This document shows positions 26,814 to 35,672 of a DNA stretch of 63,506 nucleotides, piece by piece. The stretch lies in contig NZ_JACJSJ010000044.1 of assembly GCF_014698115.1 (NCBI RefSeq), positions 1 through 63,506 on the forward strand. The letters run 5' to 3'. Source of the DNA: Nostoc sp. FACHB-973. GTDB taxonomy: Bacteria > Cyanobacteriota > Cyanobacteriia > Cyanobacteriales > Nostocaceae. The position numbers were made by a program, and so were the translations under genes. The number at the start of each line of letters is the position of its first letter. Positions within the stretch are counted from its first letter, which is position 1. The notes beneath the pieces were generated by a model. It was not told the DNA's origin and made no database searches. It saw only the letters and a list, made by a program, of their open reading frames with translations.

Positions 26814-28163
26814 TCACCTCGCCAAGTTCAAAAATTTCGATGTAGATAAATCGCACAACATCGTCGCAGTGCCGAGCTTACCGTAAAGGCGGTTTTTCTC
26901 AACAATCAACTCGATAGTGCGGTCGCTTGGGTCTTTTGTGTAGACAGCATCCCGATAGAGCATGATTAACTGGTCACAAACCTCAAAGATTTCGCCAGAA
27001 TTACGTAACAGATGACGATTGGGGCGTTTATCAGCCGTAGTTTGATTGCCCCGATTGATTTGACAACCCAAGAAAACAGGGATTTTGTGAGACTTGGCAA
27101 TATCCCGAATCTGGCGGGTAATCTTGCCGACTTCAAAAGCCATGTTTCCGCCGGATTCCAAAGGAATCTGCTGCAAGTAGTCAATAAACACAGCACCAAT
27201 AGAACCACCAAATTCGGCAATGGCACGGCGCACCGCAGAAGCAATCATTGCAGTTGTAGGGGAGGAATGCTCATAGACTTTCCAAGGCAACTCCACCATC
27301 TGTCCTATACCTTGTGCTATTTGCTCCCAATAGCACTGAGTATTGGTTTGAATCATAGAAGCGTCTACGCCAGTGATTCGGGCTAGCATTCGGGCATTGA
27401 GTTGATTCTTATCCATTTCTGGAGTTACATACAGAACTGGTTTTCCAAGTTTGGTCATGATTTCGTAAGCATAAGAAATCATAAAATGAGTTTTGCCCAT
27501 GTGCGATTCAGCTGCTACTACTACTAAGCTACTGGGATAAATGCCACCGGTGATATTTTCGAGGTCGTACCAACCAACTTTGTCGCCTGCCATATTCCCC
27601 ATCTCCAGCTTTTGAAAAAGTTCAATGCCCATGTCTTGTGCTGAGAAAACCAAAGAGCGTTCATCACTTTGATTTTGAGTAACACCAAAAACTTTCGCCT
27701 CAGCAAGTCCTTGAACAAGTGGTAGTTCAGTTTGCGTCTCGTAACCGAGTTGGACAATTTCCGATCCCACTTTGATTAGCTGCCGCCGTCGATATTTCTC
27801 CATCACCAAATCAGCCAAAGCGTCGATGTTAACAGCTGATACAGTGCGGTCTACCAGAGTCGCTAACTTATTTCTGCCACCAATGCGATTGAGCAAATTG
27901 TGGTCAGCCAACCATGCGGTGACAGAAAGTAAATCTGTGGGTTGGTATGTAGCATGAAGTTGGACTGCGGCTTGATAAATATCTTTGTGGGCGCTGATGT
28001 AAAAGGCTTCAATGCTTAGGCGATCGCTGATTCTAGTCATTGCTTCTGGGTCAAGCATAATCCCGCCCAAAATCGCTTCTTCAGCCTCGATGTTTTGTGG
28101 GGGCAAACCTGAAACTGGATAGTTAGAGCCAAAAGGAACTACGTTGTCTTGATTAGAGTGCAT
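26814..28163 (-). CDS. DnaB-type replicative helicase (mobile-element type)
   Basis: The 449-residue protein has the DnaB N-terminal domain (PPQNIEAEEAILGGIMLDP, about 21-120), a linker helix, and the RecA-like domain with the Walker A region AAESHMGKTHF (217-227). Walker B is VFIDYLQQI, followed by GCQINR and arginine-finger sequences. Walker A starts with Ala/Ala where most DnaB proteins have a Gly (GRPSMGKT), but the GKT core is kept. The gene follows the replication protein at 28166 by two bases, so together they look like the replication module of a plasmid or integrated element rather than the chromosomal dnaB. Confidence 0.88.
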   Translation of the reverse strand: MHSNQDNVVPFGSNYPVSGLPPQNIEAEEAILGGIMLDPEAMTRISDRLSIEAFYISAHKDIYQAAVQLHATYQPTDLLSVTAWLADHNLLNRIGGRNKLATLVDRTVSAVNIDALADLVMEKYRRRQLIKVGSEIVQLGYETQTELPLVQGLAEAKVFGVTQNQSDERSLVFSAQDMGIELFQKLEMGNMAGDKVGWYDLENITGGIYPSSLVVVAAESHMGKTHFMISYAYEIMTKLGKPVLYVTPEMDKNQLNARMLARITGVDASMIQTNTQCYWEQIAQGIGQMVELPWKVYEHSSPTTAMIASAVRRAIAEFGGSIGAVFIDYLQQIPLESGGNMAFEVGKITRQIRDIAKSHKIPVFLGCQINRGNQTTADKRPNRHLLRNSGEIFEVCDQLIMLYRDAVYTKDPSDRTIELIVEKNRLYGKLGTATMLCDLSTSKFLNLAR

Positions 28164-28165
28164 AA

Positions 28166-29695
28166 TTATGACCTTAGTGCTAATTTTAACTGCGCTTCAA
28201 CTTCTCGCAAATTCGTGGAAGATGGTCTGGTGTTGCTCCGAACTTTTGGCTCATTTGCCTTGGCTTGAAGTTTTGCTTTTAGCTCCAGCATTTGTGGGCT
28301 GTGTTGATACCCATTAGATGGAACTCGAATGGATTGCTCTTGCTGACGGCGTATCCGGTCTTGTGCCAAGGCATCTTCGAGCGAACTGCTAGTGATATTT
28401 TTTACTTTGTGAGCCAAAGCAGTGCGCTGTTGAGGTAGGGGCTGTTTTTCTGTTTGCAATGCTTGGTTATAGCGCTGCATCAGGTTCGTCCATCCCCCTT
28501 TGGTTTTCTCCCAGGTGTTCATGACTGCGATCGCATGATCTATTTCCTGTCGTGCGGAGCGTTTTGATTTCGTGGCTAACTCAGCAGCCAAGAAATCAAC
28601 GACTATCGGGTTGAAGTTCTGGTACAAGTTATTCAGCTTTCGCTCTCCATTGCGCCAAGGTAAAACCCAGCAATTCCACTTGATTGAGTCTCTAACAAGC
28701 AGTGGTAGAGAATCATCACTCATAGCAGTTGGGTCTGTTAGCCAAGCATCAATCAGTTCTTTCACGTTCTGCGCTGTCTTGTAGGGACAGGTTATTTGCA
28801 GCTTATTCGATTGTTCGGATTTCTCGAACGACCCCGCCGCAATAGTTGACCTACAAGAGGTGTTATCGGTTTGTTGCGAAGACTTGGAATTTTTTGACAA
28901 CGAAGTGGGTTGTTGTGGGGTTGGTTCTTCTGGGGTTGATTCTTCTAAACTTGGTTTTTCTGAAGTTGGTTCTTCAAGTTCAATTTCTTCCGTTGTTAAA
29001 TCAAGTTCTTCCTTTTCACACACACTCTCTTGGGTGGGGGGCGCGGGTGGCGAAGCCAGGGGCGCATTGTGTGTAATCTCTGAAGTAATCTTTGAAGTAT
29101 TCTTTGTATATATAGATAGATTGTCCGAAGAAGGCATTACAGTATGTCCAAGGAAGGCATTATAGCCTGTACTATCGGGGCATTCTGTACTGGATGATTG
29201 GGGCAATATATATTGCTCTGTTAAGGCATTACATATTGCACTATTGGTGCTGTCTATATTGTCCGAATTGGGCATTATGCCGGGTTTTTGATCAGCGTCA
29301 TCCTGAGATTTTTTTGCTCTGCGAGTCCAAGATGAAGTAATTTTCGCAATTGGTAGCTCAAGATTGCTCATAAAAGCTGACCAACGTTGATTTAAAGCAT
29401 TTTTATCCAACCAAAACTCTAAGCGTCTGGGACATCCGGTATATTTTTCTTGGAGTAATCCTCTGGCTTTAAGAAATTTTCGGGCTGTTTCTTGTTGTTT
29501 TCGAGTCAGTCCAGTTTCTTTCTCAATCTCGGCTTGAGTTTTATAAATCCAACCTTCAGGATTTTTTTGTTTACCCAGCCAGTAATACATTTGGCATAAA
29601 AACAAATTTGGTAAAACGCCACCAGTGACTTCAACTAGCTTTGGGTAATAAGCAACAGAATTACCAAGGTCTATTAAAAAATCGGTTAACTTCAT
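28166..29695 (-). CDS. Winged-helix replication protein (replisome-organiser-like)
   Basis: The 509-residue protein starts with a winged-helix-like domain (about 1-110: LFLCQMYYWLGKQKNPEGWIYKTQ, TGLTRKQQETARKFL), as in phage replisome organisers and plasmid initiators. A long low-complexity linker rich in Ser, Thr, Pro and Glu (about 150-290, repeated EEPTPEEP-like units) and a helical C-terminal part follow. Position just upstream of a dnaB gene supports a role in origin recognition or helicase loading. No ATPase motif is visible. The name is inferred from architecture and context. Confidence 0.65.
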   Translation of the reverse strand: MKLTDFLIDLGNSVAYYPKLVEVTGGVLPNLFLCQMYYWLGKQKNPEGWIYKTQAEIEKETGLTRKQQETARKFLKARGLLQEKYTGCPRRLEFWLDKNALNQRWSAFMSNLELPIAKITSSWTRRAKKSQDDADQKPGIMPNSDNIDSTNSAICNALTEQYILPQSSSTECPDSTGYNAFLGHTVMPSSDNLSIYTKNTSKITSEITHNAPLASPPAPPTQESVCEKEELDLTTEEIELEEPTSEKPSLEESTPEEPTPQQPTSLSKNSKSSQQTDNTSCRSTIAAGSFEKSEQSNKLQITCPYKTAQNVKELIDAWLTDPTAMSDDSLPLLVRDSIKWNCWVLPWRNGERKLNNLYQNFNPIVVDFLAAELATKSKRSARQEIDHAIAVMNTWEKTKGGWTNLMQRYNQALQTEKQPLPQQRTALAHKVKNITSSSLEDALAQDRIRRQQEQSIRVPSNGYQHSPQMLELKAKLQAKANEPKVRSNTRPSSTNLREVEAQLKLALRS

Positions 29696-29804
29696 GAGAA
29701 CCCCCTACTGATGTTTTGGGATGTAATACATTCAGAATTTTTTCAATCTGACTAATAAAATTCGATATTTGGAAGATACGATAATGTTTTACAGACAGAA
29801 CGAA

Positions 29805-30404
29805 TTACCTTTTACCCCCTACGTGCGGTCGAAAAGTTAGATTAATCCGTGTACTAACGACCTTATTAGTCTTCGGAACTTGATGCAGATGAGTACTCTG
29901 ACAACCTGGAAGCATCACCAGCAGACTCCCATGCTCCAGCCAAAAGTCAGTAGGCTTACCCCCAATGGGCTTGATTTGGAATTTCCTCACCGAACCTAAA
30001 CTGATTGATGCGATCGCTGGGTTAAATCCCATCGAAGCTTCACTGTCGTTGTGCCACCCTATCGAATCTTGGCCACTCCTGTACTGATTGCCGATGACGA
30101 TGCGGAAGCTGTAGCCAGTAGTAGCAGTAATCCTATCTCGCAGTTGAGCTAGCGCTGAAGTCCAAGGCAATGGTTTGAGTAGTACGCTTTTAGAGTAAAG
30201 GTAATCACAGCCTTCATCGCCATAAATGCATTCCAAACGAGGCACAGGCATTGTTTTACCCAGCATTCGGATTTGATTCTGTTGCCATTGCAGTTGTTGA
30301 CAATGTTGGTAGAGTTCGTCGGCTTCTTCCTTGTTCAGAAATTCTGGATAATAGTTGACTGGTAAAGTAGGAGCAGATTCGGGAAATAAAGTTAGTTGTT
30401 GCAT
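29805..30404 (-). CDS. AlkB-like 2-oxoglutarate/Fe(II) dioxygenase
   Basis: This 199-residue protein has the AlkB signature: HxD in WHNDSE (His118, Asp120), a distal His in HLHQVPK (174) and RxNLTFR (186-192) for 2-oxoglutarate. PRLECIYGD is in the substrate lid. AlkB proteins remove methyl groups from damaged nucleic acid bases. The start overlaps the end of the methyltransferase-like gene by 13 bases, so methyl addition and removal are encoded side by side. All catalytic residues are present. Confidence 0.88.
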   Translation of the reverse strand: MQQLTLFPESAPTLPVNYYPEFLNKEEADELYQHCQQLQWQQNQIRMLGKTMPVPRLECIYGDEGCDYLYSKSVLLKPLPWTSALAQLRDRITATTGYSFRIVIGNQYRSGQDSIGWHNDSEASMGFNPAIASISLGSVRKFQIKPIGGKPTDFWLEHGSLLVMLPGCQSTHLHQVPKTNKVVSTRINLTFRPHVGGKR

Positions 30405-31081
30405 AATTCTCCTTTGGCGATCGCCCGAACGATTTCAATAGCCCGTTCTTGTGAAATAGCCTGTTCTGGGTTCTTGTAAAATCCAGCGATCGCCGACTTG
30501 GGACGAATAATAATTTGCTGTCCTGTTGTGCGTTTGTCCCATACAAAGCAGGAGATGGTAATGTTGTCTGTTGCCCAACGACTACCCCGTTTATCCTTAC
30601 GAAAACAGAAGCGGGGCATGATTAGGACAAGTGACGGCGGATGCTGCTGCAAGAAATCTGCACGATCATCACAGGGTTCGAGAAAGCTGGTAAGTAAAAA
30701 AGCAGCGACACCCACACGCGCTTTCTGGTACGCATTCTTGATAATTGGGGATGCGAACTCCGAATATGGCGGATTGGTGCAGATCCAATCGCACTCTGGA
30801 AATTTTTCCCATGATTCGGCTAATGTTGCATCGTAATGAAAATGTGCCTGCTTGTTCGGATCGATGTCATTAATCCAGACGTGTTCTGTATAAGGCCACA
30901 CATTCAACAAAGATGCGATCGCCCCATGTCCGACACATGGCTCACCAATCACACCAGATAACGAAACATGGCGCAGTAGTTCAGTTGTGAACCATGAGGG
31001 AGACTCGTAAAAGTTTAGAGGATGTCGGGTGACAGTTTCAAGAATAGATGTCTGAGGTTTTAATAATGGTGTGACAGTCAT
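30392..31081 (-). CDS. DNA N6-adenine methyltransferase-like protein
   Basis: The 229-residue protein has a SAM-binding segment (GVIGEPCVGHGAI, about 43-55), an acidic end of strand two (INDIDP) and the catalytic TNPPYSEF (NPPY at 103-106), the N6-adenine methyltransferase pattern. There is no restriction enzyme gene nearby, so it may be an orphan methylase carried by the mobile block, or methylate another substrate. Its start overlaps the small upstream gene by four bases (ATGA) and its end overlaps the AlkB-like gene, giving a tight operon. Confidence 0.8.
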   Translation of the reverse strand: MTVTPLLKPQTSILETVTRHPLNFYESPSWFTTELLRHVSLSGVIGEPCVGHGAIASLLNVWPYTEHVWINDIDPNKQAHFHYDATLAESWEKFPECDWICTNPPYSEFASPIIKNAYQKARVGVAAFLLTSFLEPCDDRADFLQQHPPSLVLIMPRFCFRKDKRGSRWATDNITISCFVWDKRTTGQQIIIRPKSAIAGFYKNPEQAISQERAIEIVRAIAKGELCNN

Positions 31082-31281
31082 GCTATCTCCTGCGGTTGTT
31101 GAACAATCATTGCGCTGATGGATTCAAAATCAACCTGAAATATGTTTAAATCAGGAACTATTTCGCCACTGTTATAAAGCCCAACGATGTGCTGTCTGAT
31201 TGCATCTTCTCTGAGTCCATCAGGAATGTGAATGTGGGCTTCACTAATGATTTTTTCTACTACTTGAACTACAACTTTCAT
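31078..31281 (-). CDS. Small hypothetical protein
   Basis: The 67 residues (MKVVVQVVEKIISEAHIHIPDGL) look like a folded alpha/beta protein with a conserved-looking IPDGLREDAIRQHI helix. It is translationally coupled to the methyltransferase by ATGA and is eight bases beyond the gene at 31290, so it belongs to the same leftward operon. No function is recognised. Confidence 0.6.
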   Translation of the reverse strand: MKVVVQVVEKIISEAHIHIPDGLREDAIRQHIVGLYNSGEIVPDLNIFQVDFESISAMIVQQPQEIA

Positions 31282-31289
31282 AAATACTC

Positions 31290-31739
31290 CTAAAACTCAA
31301 TTCGGTTCAAAGTTTGTAATTGTGCAGCGAGTATGCTGATAAAATCCTGTAATTCTTCTGTTGCTTCTTCAGGGCTGATTGCTTTTTCAGAAACGTAAAG
31401 CTTTGTATTCTCTAAATAAACTTCTACACGAGTCATATTTGTATGTGGCGAAGTCAATAGTGTTAAAGTAAATTTTTCATATTTGCAAAAGTAGTATTGA
31501 CATTCTTCACTCAGAGATTGTCCTCGCTGCCATTTGATAATTTCTGTATCGTCATCGTTAGCAAGTTCAAACTCAACTTCTTCGATTGCATTGATTGCCA
31601 TAGCCACACACGCTCTTTCTGCTGGATGTGTAGCTGATTGCATCCGATATGATTCGGGGACTACATAGCCTTGGATCGCGTAGAATTTCTTAGCTAGTTT
31701 TTCAATGAGTACATCTTTCTGGAAGTAGCCGAGTTCCAT
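31290..31739 (-). CDS. Hypothetical protein
   Basis: From the ATG at 31739, preceded by TTGAGGGGAAAAGAT with a good Shine-Dalgarno, the product has 149 residues. A longer reading from the TTG at 31754 would begin inside that ribosome-binding site. It has helical sequence, a WQRGQSLSEECQYYFCKYEKF core and a C-terminal helix (EEATEELQDFISILAAQL). I do not recognise it. Confidence 0.6.
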   Translation of the reverse strand: MELGYFQKDVLIEKLAKKFYAIQGYVVPESYRMQSATHPAERACVAMAINAIEEVEFELANDDDTEIIKWQRGQSLSEECQYYFCKYEKFTLTLLTSPHTNMTRVEVYLENTKLYVSEKAISPEEATEELQDFISILAAQLQTLNRIEF

Positions 31740-31814
31740 ATCTTTTCCCCTCAAGGTAAAATTTACCTTTGTTGTAAAAGTCTTAATTCTTGATTACTTG
31801 GCGATCGCTCTGCT

Positions 31815-31868
31815 TGACCAATGACCGATGACCAATGACCGATGACCAATGACCGATGACCAATGACC
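31815..31868. repeat. Tandem repeat of TGACCAATGACCGA
   Basis: Nearly four copies of a 14-base unit, itself two heptamers (TGACCAA and TGACCGA), lie between two leftward genes. Heptanucleotide tandem repeats are typical of filamentous cyanobacteria. No spacers are present, so it is not CRISPR. Confidence 0.85.
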
Positions 31869-31869
31869 A

Positions 31870-32760
31870 TCAAGCTGTAACTACAGCTTTCTTTGAGAAA
31901 GCCCCCGCCTGCCTTAGCGCTGCACCAGGGCTAGGGTGAGCAAAGAACTCTTCTATAGCTTTGGTTAACCCAGCCGCAACAACCGGATCGTGACAAGCGT
32001 AGACATAGATGGGCTGTTGAACCCCATTAACCAATCGCGTTTCTTGGCGATCGCCTAATTGTGGGTAAAACGTGCGAACCCATGTCCCAAGATGTCCGCG
32101 ATAGTGAGCGCCGCTTAGGGGAACTTTCTTTCCAAGTTCGCTCTCTGCAAAGTTCACAACCCCTAACCAGCGTTCTTCTGAAGGGGTTAGCAATTTTCTG
32201 TTGTGTTCAGCCAAAAGGTTCCCGGCATAGTCTTTAAATTGCTGTTCCATGTATGGGTTGAGTCTGCCACCGGTTAACTCAGCTAAAGTTTTCATGGCCA
32301 GGACAAGAGTATGCAATCGCTGTTCAACTGGGGGAAGGGCTGGTGTAGTGGGTTGTTCTTGTGGTTGAGTAGCGGGTTTTGTCCAGCCCATAATGTCTTG
32401 CATCCAGGCACGAACACCGATACTTTCAAATGCTTCACAAGCTAATCTTGCTTGTTCGCTGCATCTTTTCCCTGCTTCGTAGCCGTAATAGTGAAGTATA
32501 GTTGCTACAGCTATATCAGGGATACCGGACTGCGACCATCCTGAAATGTCAACACCTTCAAAGCCTTTACGGGCAAGCTTTTCAACCATTTTAGAGCGAG
32601 AATTGTCAACGGCTGTTTTGAGACTTCTGAATAATCCAGCAGCATCAACCCCAGCTAATCTTGCTGTTGCACGAAGGCTGGCCTTACCTTGTCCATTAGA
32701 GTCAACAGTGATTTCTTGCTTTATCTGGTCGATAATTTGAGCGATTTCGATTTGTGACAT
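31870..32760 (-). CDS. Hypothetical phage/plasmid-type protein
   Basis: The 296 residues have an N-terminal segment with HTH character (ASLRATARLAGVDAAGLFRSL, about 27-48), a middle part with VATILHYYGYEAGKRCSEQA like phage-encoded antirepressor or KilA-type relatives, a Pro/Gln-rich linker (about 130-145) and a helical C-terminal half with YRGHLGTWVRTFYPQL. I would place it with regulators of mobile elements, but only from this general look. Confidence 0.6.
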   Translation of the reverse strand: MSQIEIAQIIDQIKQEITVDSNGQGKASLRATARLAGVDAAGLFRSLKTAVDNSRSKMVEKLARKGFEGVDISGWSQSGIPDIAVATILHYYGYEAGKRCSEQARLACEAFESIGVRAWMQDIMGWTKPATQPQEQPTTPALPPVEQRLHTLVLAMKTLAELTGGRLNPYMEQQFKDYAGNLLAEHNRKLLTPSEERWLGVVNFAESELGKKVPLSGAHYRGHLGTWVRTFYPQLGDRQETRLVNGVQQPIYVYACHDPVVAAGLTKAIEEFFAHPSPGAALRQAGAFSKKAVVTA

Positions 32761-32806
32761 AACTTTAGTTGGGTGATAATTTTTCGTTGTTGTTGATTAG
32801 AGAGAA

Positions 32807-33265
32807 TTAGACATTCACACGCACTAAACTTTTTTCACCAACCAGCGAAAAACGATTAGATATAGTTGGTGTCTTAATTAATGTTGGTGACATCAACTCA
32901 ACAAGGTAAAACCAAGAATTATGTACCAGCGCAATCCCCAAAATCAGCCGTTGTTTTGTCCCCTTATCGTGAGAACAGAGCATCACTCTTTCGCCCAGAA
33001 CAAAAGCAGGTTTTTGCACAGTGATGCTTTCTAACTCTCCAGTCCCAATGATTTGGTTTTGTGTGGCGTGGAGTATTTCATTACGGCAATCAATTGAATA
33101 AATCCAGCACTCATGCTTCCATTGCATACCGCAGCAATAGCCAAATGTTCTCGTGGTTCGTAAATATACTCTCTCCAGTAAATTCACCTCAACGGGTGGA
33201 ATTGTTCCACGCCAAGGTGGGGAAAGATACCAACTTGTTTGAAGTGCATTAATGTGATCAATCAT
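32807..33265 (-). CDS. DUF1392 family protein
   Basis: Started at the ATG at 33265 with GGGGAGAAAAGC just upstream, the protein is 152 residues. It opens MIDHINALQTSWYLSPPWRG and carries FGYCCGMQW and GERVML blocks typical of the cyanobacterial DUF1392 family. An open frame reaching back to 33481 lacks family sequence and overlaps the next gene. DUF1392 proteins have no known activity; they often occur in plasmid-like or phage-like regions. Confidence 0.75.
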   Translation of the reverse strand: MIDHINALQTSWYLSPPWRGTIPPVEVNLLERVYLRTTRTFGYCCGMQWKHECWIYSIDCRNEILHATQNQIIGTGELESITVQKPAFVLGERVMLCSHDKGTKQRLILGIALVHNSWFYLVELMSPTLIKTPTISNRFSLVGEKSLVRVNV

Positions 33266-33290
33266 GCTTTTCTCCCCTGGAATTAATAAC

Positions 33291-33494
33291 CTAAAAATCC
33301 TCGGCAATCTCCAAAAAAAAGCCGCGTCCCGTGTTCTGCACTTGCACCAGTTCTTTATCCAGCAGTGTTTGAATAACTGAATCCGAAAATTGGAATTGCA
33401 ACTGATGCAGAGGAACACAACCGCCACAAAGCCGAATCGAACGCAGCAAATGATTGGCTCTGCGGTCAAAACTGGGGTCAACCGTCTTAGACAT
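33291..33494 (-). CDS. Small hypothetical protein
   Basis: The 67-residue protein (MSKTVDPSFDRRANHLL) reads like a small winged-helix domain: RLCGGCVPLHQLQFQFSDSVIQTLL, then DKELVQVQNTGRGFFLEI as a possible wing. The ATG overlaps the previous gene's end by eight bases, so it is probably cotranslated. Function unknown; a DNA-binding role is a guess. Confidence 0.6.
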   Translation of the reverse strand: MSKTVDPSFDRRANHLLRSIRLCGGCVPLHQLQFQFSDSVIQTLLDKELVQVQNTGRGFFLEIAEDF

Positions 33495-33813
33495 TTGTGA
33501 AACCTCCAGTTAATACGACTAACTGTTGTTGCAGAATAGAGATTTGCTGTTGGTAAAACTTAATCTCTGCGGTAATTTGCTGAAATAATTCTTCTGGTGT
33601 GAGCGGTTTAATTTGATCCTCTTTCAAGTACGATATTTCATCAGAATTCTTGTTAGGCATCAGAGCATAACGCCAACCATCATCAAATTGTTCAGCTAAT
33701 TCTGTACCATTCGGGTAGTAATAAAGTCCCAAGATGATGCCTTGTTCTGTACGCTGTTCCAAAGTAAAGCGAGGGTATGCCCAGTGTTGGGGGATTGAGA
33801 TTGTTGGTCGCAT
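33487..33813 (-). CDS. Hypothetical protein
   Basis: The 108 residues have an N-terminal beta-rich half (QGIILGLYYYPNGTELAEQFDDGWRY) and a C-terminal coiled coil (about 75-103, TPEELFQQITAEIKFYQQQ). It overlaps the next small gene by eight bases. Similar short proteins are seen beside DUF1392 genes in cyanobacteria, but I cannot name a family. Confidence 0.6.
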   Translation of the reverse strand: MRPTISIPQHWAYPRFTLEQRTEQGIILGLYYYPNGTELAEQFDDGWRYALMPNKNSDEISYLKEDQIKPLTPEELFQQITAEIKFYQQQISILQQQLVVLTGGFTNV

Positions 33814-33935
33814 TGATTTAATTGGGGATTGGTGAATAAATAATTAGGGAAAGGGGGAAAGGGCAAAGGGGAAGGGAGTGAAGAAATTTACCTTTAACTT
33901 TTCCCCTTTAACCTTTTCCCAGGCGAAGCCCAAGA

Positions 33936-34750
33936 CTACGCTGTTACTAACTCCGCTCTCTCCAGCAGTCGTTGCAATCTATCGCCAGTTAGCTGTTCTA
34001 AGGGTTGCTCGAAAAAATATTCATTAAAAATGGATTTACCATCAGTAGACACGTCCACCATCGACAGCGATCGCGCACTGCATCAAACACGGAGTTAGAA
34101 TACTGCTGCTGACCCGAAGAATCCTGGATTACCCACCAGTTCCCGTCAGTGCAGCCGACTTGCCCCAGTTTCACGCCGTTGTTGTTGTAAATGCCATCAT
34201 CGAGAATTTCAAACCCGTAATTTTGGCACTCGTTGAAGATATGCGCCATGATTTGGTTTTCAGTAGTGCATGGTGTTGCAAGTTGTTCCTGCACAGGTAA
34301 TGAGCCGTCTTTGTAGTGAGTGCAGATGAAGCGATCGCAACGCATTAAAGTATTGGCACGAAATACTTCTTTGTCGTTTACCATTACTACCCAGCGTTGC
34401 GTTAAGTGGTCATCGTCATAGCTGATGCTGGCTACCAGTTTGTCATCAGCGTAATATTCGTGATGGTCAAACGAGATTTCGACTATTGTGAGGGGTTCGG
34501 GTGCAACAGCTTGGGCTTGGTCAGCGATGTAGTTGTCGAGTTCGGCTTGGGCGATGGCTTGTTCGTCGGGGGCAGTGGGGGCGACTTTCTGAATCTTGCT
34601 TGACTGATAATCAACAATCGCAGTAATCCAAGAATCTTTGCAACGTTTGTCGCTAACCTCGACTGTGCAGGCGATTTCGCTGTAGATTTGCTTGAGTCGC
34701 GCAATAGATTTCAGTTGCAGCTGTTGTTGGCTGTAGATGTGATGAGTCAT
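33936..34750 (-). pseudogene. Hypothetical protein with a frameshifted C-terminus
   Basis: The open frame from 34750 gives 250 residues ending at 33998. Around 34073-34076 the sequence CGCGATCGC appears to carry two extra bases. Without them the frame reads DAVRSLSMVDVSTDGKSIF and continues through LEQLTGDRLQRLLERAELV to a stop at 33936, which is far more protein-like than the current end. So the gene probably had a 2-bp insertion at a HIP1 octamer. The N-terminal part has helices and a beta-rich middle (WVVMVNDKEVF). Function unknown. Confidence 0.6.
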
Positions 34751-34873
34751 AATAATAGATCCTGCCTCTACAGGGGTTAGGTTTTACAAAGGGCGATCGC
34801 TTCGTTTTCCAGACTGCGGCGGTCGTCTTTTGTTATCCCTATTCTATCAACTCCCAGTAGACAATATCAACTC

Positions 34874-35197
34874 TTAGGCGACATTTTTTTGCAAAATAGC
34901 CAGAAGTTCGGATGGGTCAATGTATACAGCCGGAAATAGTTGTTTGAAATCCACATCAAGAGCATTGCAGATAGCTACAATTAAATCGGTGGATACTGCT
35001 TCAGCCTTCCCTACTTCCAATTTGTGAATATATTGGTAAGTGCAAGTGACTCCATTGTTATTAACTTTGTCAGCAAGGGTTCGCATAGGAACGTCACCAC
35101 GTAGAGATTGTAAGCGTTTTCCCAGTTCAGGACTCCATTTCAGTCTGTCAACAGAATCGAGAGAAATCATCAGTTTACTCTTATCATTCTTACTCAC
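34874..35197 (-). CDS. XRE-family HTH transcriptional regulator
   Basis: The 107-residue protein carries one Cro/C1-type helix-turn-helix (about 25-85: LGKRLQSLRGDVPMRTLADKV, YQYIHKLEVGKAEAVSTDLIVAICNAL). Such small repressors control the operons of phages and plasmids. It lies at the right end of the leftward block and faces away from the repeat-rich gene at 35350, so the 35198-35349 gap may hold its operator. No catalytic domain is attached. Confidence 0.85.
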   Translation of the reverse strand: MSKNDKSKLMISLDSVDRLKWSPELGKRLQSLRGDVPMRTLADKVNNNGVTCTYQYIHKLEVGKAEAVSTDLIVAICNALDVDFKQLFPAVYIDPSELLAILQKNVA

Positions 35198-35337
35198 ATT
35201 GTAATCTCCCAGTTGACTAAAAACAGCTTGGTGACTACTATGAGTTTAAAGTTCATCAAAAGCTGTGAGAATATGAACTCTAAGATTTTGCAGACAGTAT
35301 TCAATGGTTCTGTTCTTGGTTGGACTTCAGCAATGTT

Positions 35338-35672
35338 TTACTAGGGGAGATGAATAACAGCCCTAGTAAAAATCGCCGACGCAAGGGCGAGGGCAACGGC
35401 TCTATTTATTGGCGCACCATAACCAAAAACGGCAAAGATTACACCCAGGCTTATTATCACTGGCAAGAGAACGGGCAGAAGAAAACCAAGTACATTCCCA
35501 AAAAATTACTAGGGGATATTCAAGAAGCCAACGCAGCCAAACGGCCAGTTGTAGAGATATTAAGGCTGTTGGGGGTTGAAGTTAGCCCTAGTAAATTACT
35601 AGGGGATAACGAAATAAACCCTAGTAATGAAGCTTTAGAGATAAACCCTAGTAATGACATATCCCCTAGTAA
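35338..35672. repeat. Eight copies of the 9-mer CCCTAGTAA in both orientations
   Basis: The plus-strand copies start at 35361, 35586, 35619, 35646 and 35664. Inverted copies (TTACTAGGG) start at 35338, 35506 and 35596. Copies at 35586-35594 and 35596-35604 form a near-perfect palindrome. In the protein, forward copies encode SPSK or NPSN and inverted copies LLGD or LLGE, so codon use is fixed by the DNA motif. Such clustered sites would suit a protein-binding array or origin-type iterons. Confidence 0.85.

Noticed and set aside
26814..28163. DnaB gene as the chromosomal replicative helicase
   Set aside because: It is coupled to a phage/plasmid-style winged-helix protein within a block of small mobile-type genes and has a divergent P-loop.
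31815..31868. Tandem repeats as a possible CRISPR array
   Set aside because: Units are 14 bases (two heptamers) with no unique spacers and no cas genes nearby.
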